Below, piece after piece: positions 11,077-21,080 of a stretch of 64,000 nt of DNA. Each line of letters begins with the position of its first letter. The first letter of the stretch is position 1. The translations under genes and the position numbers were made by a program. This DNA is from Deroplatys truncata (taxonomy: Eukaryota; Arthropoda; Insecta; Mantodea; Mantidae). The notes under the pieces are model-generated. The model was not told the DNA's origin. It saw only the letters and a program-made list of their open reading frames with translations, and did not search any database. The stretch lies in the NCBI GenBank assembly GCA_030765065.1, contig CM060988.1, positions 174,447,065-174,511,064 of the forward strand, given 5' to 3'.

Positions 11077-11590
11077 GTATATATATATATTTATTTTAAG
11101 GTGGACTTTGGCAGGTTGACGGGGACTGAGATACTGTTTTGAGGCGTCAAGTCTGCGGTAATAGACACGTTTTTCATCATATATGGCAATTCTCCTGATA
11201 AATCTATCATCCATGGAATTACGGATAAGCTGGCAACAGATATACACTCTACACTGAGACTGTTGAGGGGTCAATGCATGAGGTACAGATCCACAGCTTC
11301 TGTTTGATTGTCCCAGTTTCTTAATCTGGAGATTTGTGGTACCTTTTGATAGAGCAAGTTCTTCTGACAGCCTACGAGTACTTTTTTACGTATTTTCTTC
11401 CAAAACTCTGCGTGTATTCCCCAAATCTCAAACTGAAGTCTTCCAGAATGTGGTAAATCTTTAGTGTTTTCTTCTCAAGTGTTTAAACGTTGCAACCATC
11501 GTTCTGCCACATACTCACTAACGACACCTTCCTCCAGTACACATATTTTTCGAGCCGTGGCAGCAGATTTATAATCTTATTTGCAGTAGT

Positions 11591-12357
11591 GCTTTAGGAC
11601 TCTAATAGAAAAACAATTTATCTTATACACGTAAAAACCGACATTACTTAAGAGGCAACTTAATAATTAAGGTCGTCGATAAAATAACAAGTGAATGGAA
11701 ATATGATTAACCATAAATATTAATCAGGAAGAAAAGAAACGTAATTTTTAGTGTGGAAGAGAACCCCAGTCAAAAGCAACAGTCGTTAACTGGGCCTTAA
11801 CTATTGCAAAAATAATTACCAGAGGGCGGATTATAGTGACCTGGTCCATGATTTTAAGTTACCGATGCAGAGAGCATAATGTCTTGGCACCTGGGTAGAG
11901 AAATCTACCGTATTAGACATGATGTTCCACTTCACAAACACAGTAACAAATATATCACACTGTGATACAAGTATATTATTTGGATGCACCTATCACCTCT
12001 TGCGATGTCGAAAGCAGTTTCGCACGATATAACCTTTGTTTAAGTGAGAGACGGAGAACGTTCACTCTCGACATTCTCCTCATGTACATTATTGGCCACT
12101 GCAGTGAACAGACTATGTAGTATTCAATTTACATATATGTAAAATGTAGTGTTCTATAACGGTATAAATATTAACAGTCGTCACGTATAGCATAGTATAC
12201 GCATTCTTTTCGTATAACCTGTACAAGCACTGCAGGCCCGCGCCCGTTGTTTACATCTGGACTCACCCTCTCTTCTTCAATATAAATAGATTACAGTACA
12301 AGGTAAGTTAACCTCATAAAAGGGTCACTCTGAACCGCCCCTCAGTAATGACCTATA
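11591..12357. other. AT-rich spacer, nothing recognised
   Basis: No ORF, tRNA-like or repeat-family signal is convincing. The next feature starts with a TA target site at 12358. Confidence 0.45.
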
Positions 12358-13218
12358 TACGAGGGCTGATCAACAAAGACTGAGACTGATTTTTTCCTGT
12401 AGCTTTCGTGATAGTTTCGTATGTGTAACATAAATATTTGAAAAGAGCGGGTTCTTATGTATAATGTTGGTAGGTTGGTAGTAATGCTCTATTTTGTAGA
12501 CCCTACGTGCATTTCGCATACCAGACAATGGAGATGATGCATTTTTTAAATCGATTATCACCAGTGATGACTCATGGCTGCATCATTATGATCCTGAAGT
12601 AAAACAAGCCAGCACAGTGTGGAAATCGCCAGGTTCCCCAACACCAAAAAAGGCAAAAGTTGTTCCATCTGCAGGGAAAGTGATGGTGATCACATTTTTT
12701 GATTGTAATGGAATGATTTACCAGCATGCAGTTCCCCCTCACACTACTGTTACAGCAGCATACTACACGTCAGTATTGGCTACACTGAGGAAGCACATTG
12801 CAAAGAAACGTCCAGAGCTTTCTCGGAATGGATGGCGACTTCATCATGACAATGCACGGTCTCACGTCGCAAATCAAGTCATGCAGTTTCTGGCTCGATT
12901 CAACATTACCTGTGTACCATATCCACCTTATAGCCCCGATCTTGCACCCTGCGAGTTTTTATTATTCCCATCACTAAAGGCAAAGCTTAGGGATATTCGA
13001 TTTGAGAACTCTGAAGCAGTGCTCAAGAAAAGTGAGGAGATTCTCAAGGACCTGACAAAGAATGGTCTGCAGCACGTGTTTAAGGACTGGCAGAGACGCT
13101 ATAAAAAGTGCATTGAAGTAGGAGGGGACTACTTTGAAAAAGATCATGTAAACATTGAATTGGAGTAATAAACATCTGTGAAAAAAAATCAGTTTGTCTT
13201 TGTTTATCAGCCCTCGTA
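12358..13218 (+). mobile_element. Short mariner-type transposon with intact TIRs
   Basis: The ends are TACGAGGGCTGATCAACAAA and, inverted, TACGAGGGCTGATAAACAAA, each continuing into ACTGATTTTTT. They include the TA target duplication. At 861 bp it is much shorter than a full mariner (about 1.3 kb). The N-terminal HTH part of the transposase is deleted, while the catalytic half remains open. Confidence 0.9.
12510..13168 (+). pseudogene. Mariner transposase, C-terminal catalytic half
   Basis: The open frame begins after a stop near 12500 and contains TSDDSWLHHYDPEV (first catalytic Asp), HHDNARSHVANQV (second) and PPYSPDLAPCEFLLFP (third). Thirty-four residues separate the second and third acidic positions, as in DD34D mariners, but the third is Glu here. 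It ends GGDYFEKDHVN..LE with stop at 13166-13168. No ATG precedes the first catalytic block, and a GTG at 12617 is not a credible start. The N-terminal DNA-binding region is absent, so it cannot encode a complete transposase. Confidence 0.85.
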
Positions 13219-13652
13219 TTAATACCGTAATGACTACTGCACAGGATTGCATTGTAGTTATATTCCCTCTCTAGTGACATTAAAAATGAAATAAAACTGC
13301 TGAGTTGCAGTGCACGTATATATTTAATCGCACTGTATTTTATTTTTATCTAACAAACGTTCCAGGCGTTTCGGAAACACTCGGCTATGGATAAATACAG
13401 ACTTTATATTAGATTTTTCTTCTTCTTCTTCATGCAACCAAGTGTTAGGCCATCAGTCGTGTTACGACCTCACTAAGAAATTTTCCCTCCATCTCTTCCT
13501 GGAACGGCCGAGTGATCTCTTTCCCCTAGAAATGTACTGCATTAGAGATTTGGGAATTCGTTTTGGGCCCAACTTATGGAGATATTGTTTCCAGTTGCTC
13601 TGGTGCGAGTAATGTTGTGTGTATTCCAGGACTAGTTGCATCTTTAGCTCTT
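13219..13652. other. Spacer, no supported gene
   Basis: A pyrimidine-rich stretch (TTCTTCTTCTTCTTC near 13420) and unassigned sequence are present. It could be the 3' region of a retroelement, but no motif proves it. Confidence 0.4.
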
Positions 13653-14125
13653 TTAACCTTCAGACTGCTATGCGGGATCCAGCTGGACCCCAGTGTTAAA
13701 CTTTTTTGTTTTTATGAGTAAAATATCTAATTTAGAATTTTGAAATCTTTGCCACGTGTTACAAATTTAATCATCTTTATATCATAAAATATTTGTAAAA
13801 TGTTCAATAAATACAATTGTAACAATATAAAATGCAACTTTTTGTCCACTTGGAACCCTCATAGCAGTTCATGTCTCAAACTTTTCTGAGTTTTATGTTG
13901 GCTGCCTTCTGTTTTTCAGTTATTCTAACATGAATTGTAGGTTTGAAATTATATGGAAACAGTTTAGTACTCTCCCATTGTGCATTGTAAAGTGTAGTCA
14001 TGTCGAAACGGAAAGGTGAAACTTTTAAAATGCCGATGTCAGTTATGTCCAAAAAAAATTATGGAAGAACTGAAATAAAGTGTGAGAGTTGCAAGGAATT
14101 CATTTGCGATACCCACTGTAAGTAA
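13653..14125 (+). mobile_element. Probable piggyBac-like remnant
   Basis: TTAA at 13653-13656 is followed by CCTTCAGACTGCTATGCGGG and a TGGACCCC motif. An inverted partial copy (TCCACTTGGAACCCTCATAG) lies at about 13845-13873. A small ORF from ATG 14000 to TAA 14125 (41 codons) ends IKCESCKEFICDTHCK. Its C-x2-C-x4-C-x2-H pattern, basic N-terminal side and terminal position resemble the Cys-rich C terminus of piggyBac transposases. The DDD catalytic domain is absent. Assignment rests on the TTAA end plus the Cys motif and is tentative. Confidence 0.4.
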
Positions 14126-14239
14126 ATGCAGAGTGACGGATCTTAAATTTAAACATGTAAAAAAACTTAAAACGGTACTGGTAGTACATTATAAAAATGT
14201 TAAAATGCAGTTGTGAATCCCAGTGAAAAATAAAAAAAA

Positions 14240-15074
14240 TCTGATGTGTTACACTCACATGACTTTCTCTACTCTTGTACAAACTATTTTTACAAACGCT
14301 TATTCTCCATATGCTGCATGTTTATCAAGATGTTAATCTTATTGCTAATATTCTTGTAGATGCAAGGGGAATTGGTAGGCTTTAAGCGACAGTCAAATAT
14401 TTTAAGAGGTGATTGCTATGTGGCGAATTCCATTCTCTTTGTATTACTAGGACAAAAAAAATGAATAACGAATTCCCATTTGAGAAAGTATTGGAAAATG
14501 TAAAGGAATAACAAGCAATATCTCGAAAATGGTTCACTCAACAAAAAAATGTATATGCCATACATTGTGTATTTTAACGCGATCTACATTTTGTGTGTAG
14601 TAAAATTTTCTCTATCTCTTATGGTTTACCAGTTATGCAAAAGTCGTTCACAATGAAGAATACTTTCGGAGACGTTTCCAGAAAATTCAAGATATACATT
14701 TTATTTGTCATGAAAATATCTTAAACATATGATATTTTAATCAAAATCGTTAGAGGCATTTTTGAGAAAATTAAAATTTTCGAAAAATGTTGCTGAAAAG
14801 CGTAATTTGGGGTGGGGGATTTTCTTGAAAACCTTCGTGTCGCCTCTCTGGAAGATATTGAAACTAAATACCAAGTTTGATGTTTATCCGACTGTTCGTT
14901 TCTGAGTTATGCTGTTCACAGACAGACACACAGACACACACACGGACATGTTTCCAAAAATGTCTTTTCTGGATTCAGGAGGTCTCAAAGCATGTATTTC
15001 CGGTGAAATCTCGGTATCGAATTTTTAGGTGGAATGCAATACTTCCCCTTCTTACTATACGTAGTAGAGAAAGT
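14240..15074 (+). mobile_element. HLE copy 6, subfamily A, full length (835 bp)
   Basis: A good reference copy. TCTGATGTGTTACACTCACA opens it after a run of A, the first subterminal repeat GACTTTCTCTACTC follows, a short CA tract lies at about 14922-14942, and it closes CTTACTATACGTAGTAGAGA plus AAGT. Confidence 0.9.
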
Positions 15075-15217
15075 AATAAAACACAAAATAAACTGAAAAA
15101 TAAAGAATAAAACAAATTATTTCTTCTAAAGCAATAGTTGTGGAAAATAAAAATAATATTGTAATTTGTAATTCGGTTGGTTGTTTAACAATGCTGGTTT
15201 TGAGGTACATTGCTGAC

Positions 15218-15396
15218 ATAAAATGTTCACATAACATCATTACACATGTTTACAATAATATAAGCATATGCAATGACCGTTACATACATTTTACAAATTA
15301 TTACTTACACATATTGCTTCAAGGTGGGCTTTTATTGAATTTACATATTATATAATTTGACTGAAATCATTTAAGTGTTAAAAATGCTGCTTCAAA
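15218..15396 (-). mobile_element. R2 repeat copy d, terminal fragment
   Basis: It has the R2 terminus ACTGAAATCATTTAAGTGTT followed by GCTGCTTCAAA, ending at 15396, immediately before the transposase remnant that starts at 15397. Confidence 0.65.
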
Positions 15397-16920
15397 ATGA
15401 AATCTGCAGGGAGACCGCTAAACGCTCGAACGATAGAAAACTTTGAGACTGTGCGAACTGCTTTCTTAAGAGACCCACAGTGCTCTGTTCGACGTCACGC
15501 AGAATCTCTACAGTTGACTGAAAATGGATTTAATGTTCCATTCGTACAAGCTACAGATCGTCCAGGAACTCAAACCTAAGATCATCTAATGCGTAGCGTA
15601 GACAATTTGCTGAACGGATCTTAGCAATAGTGCCCGACGACGAAAATGGCATTAACAACCTGTGGATGCCCGACGAAACCACTTTCACCTTAATGGCTTT
15701 GTCAAATGACAGAATTTGGTCTCAGTAAAGTCTTCGTCAGCTACACGTGCGTCCATGATGATGAGCTCACAGTCACCGTAACGTATGTTCGATATGTTGC
15801 CACGGTGCAAATCTGCCCCATTTTCCCGCCAACAGTTGGTTTCAACAAGATGGAGCAACGGCACATACAGTAGGGATATCGGTGGGAGCTGTGCGAGATT
15901 GTTTGGCAACAGTGTCATTTCAAGGAACCGTCACATGGCAAGGCCGCAAGATCGTCTGACATGACAGCGTGTGATTGTTACTTTCTCTACTACGTATAGT
16001 AAGTAGGGGAAGTATTGTATTCCACCCAAAAATTCAATACTGAGATTTCACCGGAAATGCATGTTTTGAGGTGCCCTGAATCTAAATAAAGCTTTTTGGA
16101 AACATGTCCGTGTGTGTGTCTGTCAGTCTGTGAACAGCATAACTTGAAAACGAAAAGTCGGATAAATACCAAACTTGGTACTTGAGTTTACATCTTCCAA
16201 GGATGCGACACGAAGATTTTCAAGAAAATTCCCCCACCTCAGACTACCCTTTACATGGAACATTTTTCGAAAATTTTGAATTTTTCAAAAATGGCATTAA
16301 CGATTTTGATTAAAATAGCATATGTTTTAGATAATTTCATGGCAAATGAAATGTATATCTTGAATTTTCTGGGAATGTCCCCAAAACTCTCTTCATTCTG
16401 AATGACTTTCGAATAACTGTTAAACCGTAAGAGATAGACAAAACTTTACCACACAAAAATATAGATCTCATTAAAACACACAAATTATGTCATATACTTA
16501 TGTTTTTTGTGTATGGAGGGAATAATTTCCGAGATATTCCTTTTTTATGTCCTGGATATGCAAAGAGAAAGGAATACTCCACATAGCAACCAGCTCTTAA
16601 AACATTTGACTATCGCTTAAAGCCTACCATATTCCCGTTGCACCTACAAGAAAATTAGCAATAAGATTAACATCTCGATTAACATGAAGCGTTTGTAGAA
16701 ATAGTTTGTACAAGAGAGAGTCATTTGAGTGCAACACATCAGATTTTTTTCTCGTGGGATCACCTTAAGAGCTATGTTTACTGTACTCGATCTGCTACGA
16801 CGGAGGAACTTAAGCATGAATACGAGAGGAAATCGCCAAGGCTTCTGTTGAAATGTTAGATCGAGCCATTCATAACATTCCAATAGGCTGCAGCAATGAA
16901 TGCGCCGAGGGTGTGCTCAT
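15397..16920 (+). pseudogene. Tc1/mariner-like (DUF4817-type) transposase, split by HLE copy 7
   Basis: ATG 15397 opens KSAGRPLNARTIENFETVRT and FLRDPQCSVRRHAESLQL, a DNA-binding and linker region. Further on, in shifted frames, come VQELKP, NLWMPDETTFTLM (first catalytic region, DE) and ANSWFQQDGATAHT (second catalytic Asp). After the HLE at 15980-16743 the reading resumes FLWDHLKSYVYCTRSATTEELK, the segment that normally follows the third catalytic Asp. Stops and frameshifts are frequent, so it is dead. The ending at 16920 is approximate. Confidence 0.75.
15980..16743 (-). mobile_element. HLE copy 7, subfamily A, inserted in a transposase gene
   Basis: A 764-bp copy bounded by ACTTTCTCTACTACGTATAG at 15980 and GTGCAACACATCAGA at 16743. 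The host reads TGTGATTGTT before it and TTTTTTTCTCGTGGG after it, so it landed in the T-rich codons of a CDFFLW motif. There is no long target duplication. Confidence 0.9.
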
Positions 16921-17367
16921 CCATAGAATATGATATTCAAGAAATAAAAATGTCTGACATATTGTACTATACTCTGTTCTGTACATTGTCATAAATAAAT
17001 ATATGTTAAGCAGTTGTGTTGTTCATTCATTTCCGTCCCAAAATTTATTTTGAATCACCCTGTGCTCGCTATCTGTCTCATCTACAGGCCAAACTATTTG
17101 TCCAAATAGGTACTTCTATCACACGTCACTTTATGTGAGTGAACTGGATTTATAATATGTTTCTTTTTTTCTGTGGAAGTAGAGGGTAACAGAGATAAGG
17201 TCCAGGAATGTATCCTATAATTTTTCAATATACTTCCAACAAAGGAAAATTTACAGAACATAAGTCTGACAGCCTCCTTATTAGGCAAATATCAAGTCCA
17301 CTTGTGTGTCAAAATGAAAGGTGAAGTAAATATATCACAAGAGCTGTATATACAAGAAACATTTAGA
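16921..17367. other. Spacer downstream of gene 1
   Basis: No gene was recognised. It ends at the poly(A) signal of gene 1. Confidence 0.5.
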
Positions 17368-17373
17368 TTTATT
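17368..17373 (-). terminator. Polyadenylation signal AATAAA of gene 1
   Basis: The plus strand reads TTTATT, 85 bp beyond the stop codon of gene 1. Gene 2 has the same signal at a matching distance. Confidence 0.75.
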
Positions 17374-17457
17374 TGTGCAAAATACTATATCTATATAAAA
17401 GTTGTACAAAATATCACATTACATAACAAAGGGGTAAACAATGAGATTTGAGTTTTC

Positions 17458-18417
17458 TTAACCGTGATGATAACCTCCATAACTGCTGCCGAAACTTCCA
17501 TGTCCACCTCCTAGAGAGTAACTTTCATAGCCTCCTGAAGAATAGCCGTGACCGCCGCCGAAACCACCTCCGTAACTGCCTCCATGACCTCCGCCGAAAC
17601 CACCTCCGTAACCGCCTCCATGACCGCCGCCGAAACCACCTCCGTAACCGCCACCATATCCGCCTCCGTAACCGCCACCGTATCCTCCGAGGTCACCGCC
17701 TCCGTAGCCGCCGTGGCTGCTGATGACAATGGGCACTGGCTTCTTGACGATGACGGGATGGGGTACAGGAACTGCTACAGGCTTGGGCACTGGGACGGCG
17801 ATGGGTTTGGGTACATGGACTGGCACGGGATGGGGCACTGGAACTTTGACGGGAACCTTAACAGGGTAAGGAACAGGCCTCTCTACGGGGTATGGCACCT
17901 TCTTCTCGACGACGACGGGGTAGGGCTTGGGCACATGGACTGGATAAGGTTTCTCTACGGGGACGGCGACTGGAACCTTGACGGGGTAAGGTACCTTCCT
18001 CTCGACGTGGACGGGGTAAGGCTGTGGTACAGGAACTGCGACCTGCTTGGTGATGGTGATCGCCTTGACCTGGCCGTGATCTATAGCGGCTCCTCCAAGA
18101 CCTATACCGCCTCCGTAACCACCACCATAACCGCCGCCGTATCCACCTCCGTAGCCACCTCCATAACCGCCACCATAGCCGTATCCACCTGAGATGATAC
18201 CACCATGCCCAAGCTCCAGTCCACCGCTATGAAAGCCTATGGAATGTTCCAGGCCACCACCATAGCCGCCTCCGTAACCGCCTCCATGGCCGCCTCCAAA
18301 ACCACCGTATCCTAGACCCAGAAGTCCTCGCTTTTCTTGCTTCTTCTCGGTCTCCTCAGCCTTCTTCTGCTCCTCGCATACGGCGAGGACGAACAAACAC
18401 GCCGTCACCAGGTATTT
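17458..18417 (-). CDS. Gly-rich / Pro-Val-rich secreted structural (cuticle-like) protein 1, exon 2
   Basis: This exon supplies residues 5-323 of a 323-residue protein; residues 1-4 (MRSA) come from exon 1 at 20727-20738. The acceptor is CTTCTCTTGCAG with exon 2 starting AAATACCTGG at 18417. Residues 1-18 (MRSAKYLVTACLFVLAVC) form a signal peptide. Residues 19-34 are charged and end in KR, a possible processing site. Residues 35-120 are GGGYGG repeats. Residues 121-238 are a Val/Pro/Lys core of VPYPV, PKPYPV and VPVPHPV units. Residues 239-323 are again Gly-rich with GGGYGG, GGGFGG and GGGHGG units, ending YHHG. The composition is that of low-complexity insect cuticular or matrix proteins; the VPYPV core recalls the Pro-rich cuticular (CPLCP-type) and Drosophila Vajk-like proteins, but I cannot assign a named family. 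The protein is probably secreted by epidermis. TTG or in-intron starts are artefacts, since no ATG precedes the exon in frame. Confidence 0.88.
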   Translation of the reverse strand, partial: KYLVTACLFVLAVCEEQKKAEETEKKQEKRGLLGLGYGGFGGGHGGGYGGGYGGGLEHSIGFHSGGLELGHGGIISGGYGYGGGYGGGYGGGYGGGYGGGYGGGIGLGGAAIDHGQVKAITITKQVAVPVPQPYPVHVERKVPYPVKVPVAVPVEKPYPVHVPKPYPVVVEKKVPYPVERPVPYPVKVPVKVPVPHPVPVHVPKPIAVPVPKPVAVPVPHPVIVKKPVPIVISSHGGYGGGDLGGYGGGYGGGYGGGYGGGFGGGHGGGYGGGFGGGHGGSYGGGFGGGHGYSSGGYESYSLGGGHGSFGSSYGGYHHG

Positions 18418-18923
18418 CTGCAAGAGAAGGCACGGACATTATCTCTGACTCAGGATATTTCAGATACATGGTTGTGTTGGTTAGGCATTTAGCTCTAGAA
18501 AAGCAGATATAGTCGGTCTCTTACGAAGGGCAATACTGTGAAACCATTCCAAATAAGGCAGTGCTCTGTTCCTACAGACATCAGTCTTAATTTAGTCAAG
18601 AATTCATTACCTTTACATGCAAACAGTAATCCAGCTGAAATATTACTACAGATTTCCCCCCTCTATTTTACTTCGCTTTAACTATGTGATTATATCGCGA
18701 GGGATCTGTTAAGAGATACCTCATGGATCGGTGTGTAACCTTCTAGGTCTCATTTCTGTACCATACCATCTTACTTCGCCACATATCCACAGAGGCATGT
18801 GCATAGTAACTGTACCCCTGCTTCTACACGTGCCGGGAAGACGGCATTAGGGTATCGTCAAGTCAACCTACTTTCATTATCTGTGAACAGATGACAGGGT
18901 AATCGCTATTACCGCCTATTTTT

Positions 18924-19185
18924 ACTTTCTCTACTACGTATAGTAAGTAGGGGAAGTATTGTATTCCACCCAAAAATTCGATACCGAGATTTCACCGGAA
19001 ATACATATTTTGAGACCCCCTGAATCCAAAAAAGCATTTTTGGAAACATGTCCGTGTGTGTCTGTGAGCAGCATAACTCACAAACGAACAGTCGGATAAA
19101 CACCAAACTTGGTATTTAGGTTCAGTATCTTCCAGATATGCGACACGAAAGATTTCAAGAAAATCCCCCCACCCCAGATTACCCA
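18924..19185 (-). mobile_element. HLE copy 8, 3' fragment
   Basis: Only about 260 bp from the 3' terminus remain. The sequence then switches to mariner sequence after CCCCACCCCAGATTACCC. Confidence 0.85.
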
Positions 19186-19475
19186 CCCAGATAAAATACT
19201 ACTCAGTTCCTCCAACTCTAAGGTAAGCACTTTTAACACCGATGATGAAATCAAATCAGTAAACAGCTGGTTGCGAGCACAGGACCCGACCTTGTACAAC
19301 ACTGGTTTGGAAAAATTGTCACGTCCCCAAAAATGCTTGGAAGAACCTGTTGACTATGTAGAAAAATAACATAAGTATTGTACAATATAAATAAAATTAA
19401 TTAAACATGAGCAATAGTGTGTAATGTTTTTTTTATAAAATAGGGAAACTTACTTATTGGACACCCCTCGTATAT
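19186..19475 (+). pseudogene. Mariner transposase C-terminal tail and 3' TIR
   Basis: The plus strand encodes DDEIKSVNSWLRAQDPTLYN and then TGLEKLSRPQKCLEEPVDYVEK with a stop. This is the typical mariner tail (SWL...FY..GL.KL..R...C....GDYVEK). About 100 bp further on, ACTTATTGGACACCCCTCGTA matches a mariner-type terminal inverted repeat ending in TA. The rest of the element is missing. Confidence 0.75.
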
Positions 19476-19876
19476 TTTATTTAAAAAACGTTGCGGAAGT
19501 TAAAGGCGCCATATAAATAAAACAAATATACTTCCGTATATTCAGAATTAAAATTACAACTCTTCCGTTGAAGTATGTGAATATGAAAAATGCTATACAA
19601 TTTTTTTCAGGTCTGTACTTGTATTTTACCAGAGTAAATAGACTTTGAACAATGTATGTTTAAAAAAAAGGTTAAAATAACTCAAAAGTGGTTAAACTGT
19701 TAATTGAGGTTACTGTATTGTACACAAAAGTTAAGTCTCTATTCTAAAACATGTCTAAGTACAACTATTTCAATCATAACCCCTCTTATATATTAATGTA
19801 TTCAAAATATAGTTATTAGCTCAAAACATTATGAAACATCCCTATTCTTAGATGTACTATAAAATGTGATTTCGTT

Positions 19877-20574
19877 ACCTTCTCTACCGCGTACGTAGAA
19901 TTTCTATACCGAAATTTCACCAGAAATACATCTTTTGTTGCCCCCTGAATCCAATAAAACAATTTTTAGAAAAAAAAGTCGTTAAGCAACAAACTTCGTA
20001 TTTATCTTCGAAAGATATCGATTTACAAGAAAATCTCCTTCCGCATACTGCTGTTTACATGAAACAGTTTTCGAAATTTTTAAAATATTTACACGACAAA
20101 TAATATGCATATCTTGAGTTTTCTGGGAATAGCCTGTGAAGTCCTTTTCATTCGGAAGGAATTTTGTACAATCTTGTATAGCTGGTAAACTTTAAGTGAT
20201 GGACGAAAACGCACTACACAAAAAATGTAGATATCTTTAAAACACACAATTTATTTCAAATTACTTTATTTCTGACATCAGCCATTTCCTTGGTATCCGT
20301 TATTAATGGAAGTCCTTTCGACATTCGTTGTTTCTCGCGATGTCATGGAAACAGTATGGAATTTTAAGGCCAGCATATAGCGTCCAGTTGTTAAACATTT
20401 GACTATTGCTGTTCTCTTTGTATCTATAACGAAATGTGTAATGTAGCTATTACTGCAAAGGTTTTATCTCAATTAAAATGAAGTAGATAGAAAAACAAGC
20501 TTTTGTAGAATAGTTTTTATGGCCATTAATAAATGATAAAGTGTAGAGAAAGTCATGTGAATATAAACACATCC
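19877..20574 (-). mobile_element. HLE copy 9, subfamily B
   Basis: It starts ACCTTCTCTACCGCGTACGTAG and ends GTCATGTGAATATAAACAC. A deletion removed the 3' tandem-T/CA section. Confidence 0.75.
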
Positions 20575-20726
20575 GTGTTTTTCCCTAAACATTATTAAAA
20601 CTTCCTAATAGGTTGAATAATACACGAGAGACGTAAAAAGGCCCCGATGTTGACAGCTGTTAATGTAAAAAGCCATGTTACCTAACACGTGAAAGACCAC
20701 ATCGTGTGAAGTAATGAAGTACTTAC

Positions 20727-20738
20727 AGCTGATCTCAT
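20727..20738 (-). CDS. Gene 1 exon 1 (MRSA)
   Basis: ATG AGA TCA GCT at 20738-20727 is followed at once by the donor GTAAGT. The exon is exactly four codons and joins exon 2 in phase 0 to complete a signal peptide (MRSA + KYLVTACLF). The identical arrangement at gene 2 (ATG AGG TCT GCT, then GTAAGT) is the strongest support. Confidence 0.85.
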
Positions 20739-20788
20739 TGTGCTGCGGATGCCGTGTTGGTTATGTTTTATCTGACATAATCCACGAG

Positions 20789-20796
20789 CTTATATA
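20789..20796 (-). promoter_or_regulatory. TATA box of gene 1
   Basis: TATATAAG on the minus strand lies 58 bp upstream of the ATG. A TCAGA motif at 20775-20771, at TATA-to-initiator distance, may be the start site, leaving a 5' UTR of about 35 nt. The surrounding block aligns with that of gene 2. Confidence 0.75.
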
Positions 20797-21080
20797 CTAA
20801 CAGCACTTTCATCTTCCGTTTCCGCCACTACGACATTGCACATGCATCTCGTCTCTCCCACCTCCTGGGAAAGGAGATTAAAGCACGTTGTTGTGCGAAA
20901 GTTCAGCCTCCCCCCTCCCCTTTCCCTGCTCTTCAGGTTGTATAAGTGGACTGTGTCATATCGAAACTAACCAATCATTCCAGCTGTTTTATTCTCGATA
21001 GGTACAATATGAACACTAATTATGTAAGTTTATACTATTTCATTACATTCACTATAATTACTTTATTACACTGTCTAACA

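Larger units (their letters stand above)
9600..11590 (-). pseudogene. Mariner transposase remnant, split by a nested element
   Basis: The minus strand encodes QELEGVELLPHPAYS and then SDYHLFRSMAHLLCGRNFEN at 9685-9873, the mariner C-terminal catalytic block. The Pro-Asp motif has decayed to SSNLVSSD. Upstream, at about 11100-11270, are RICCQLIRNSMDDRF-like and DEKRVYYRRLDASKQYL (first catalytic region, DEK) followed by SPRQPAKVHLK. The coding sense resumes as NPNVMCILVEF on the other side of 10111-11076, so that element inserted into this transposase. Frameshifts and stops are numerous. Exact element termini were not identified. Confidence 0.7.
18418..20726 (-). other. Intron of gene 1 (2309 bp)
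   Basis: It begins GTAAGT at 20726-20721 and ends CAG at 18420-18418, preceded by a pyrimidine-rich CCTTCTCTTG. It contains HLE copies 8 and 9 and a mariner tail; the remainder has no recognisable gene. No branch point is claimed. Confidence 0.85.

Noticed and set aside
17511..17729. Overlapping minus-strand ORF in another frame of gene 1
   Set aside because: It has Ala/Val/Thr-rich low complexity produced by frame-shifted GGGYGG coding; the signal peptide and both splice sites support the other frame.
17548..18192. 214-codon plus-strand ORF opposite gene 1
   Set aside because: It is the antisense shadow of the Gly/Pro-rich repeats (GGN/CCN codons leave few stops). It has no signal, motif or conserved start, and the same shadow appears at gene 2 (41260-41835).
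18909..19106. Recurrent short ORFs such as MVFIRLFVSELCCSQT and GDFLENLRVASLEDTEPKYQVW
   Set aside because: These peptides recur in many places (e.g. 14877, 45290, 51466, 54272, 54370) because they lie in HLE copies. The frames are repeatedly broken by indels, and the family appears non-coding.
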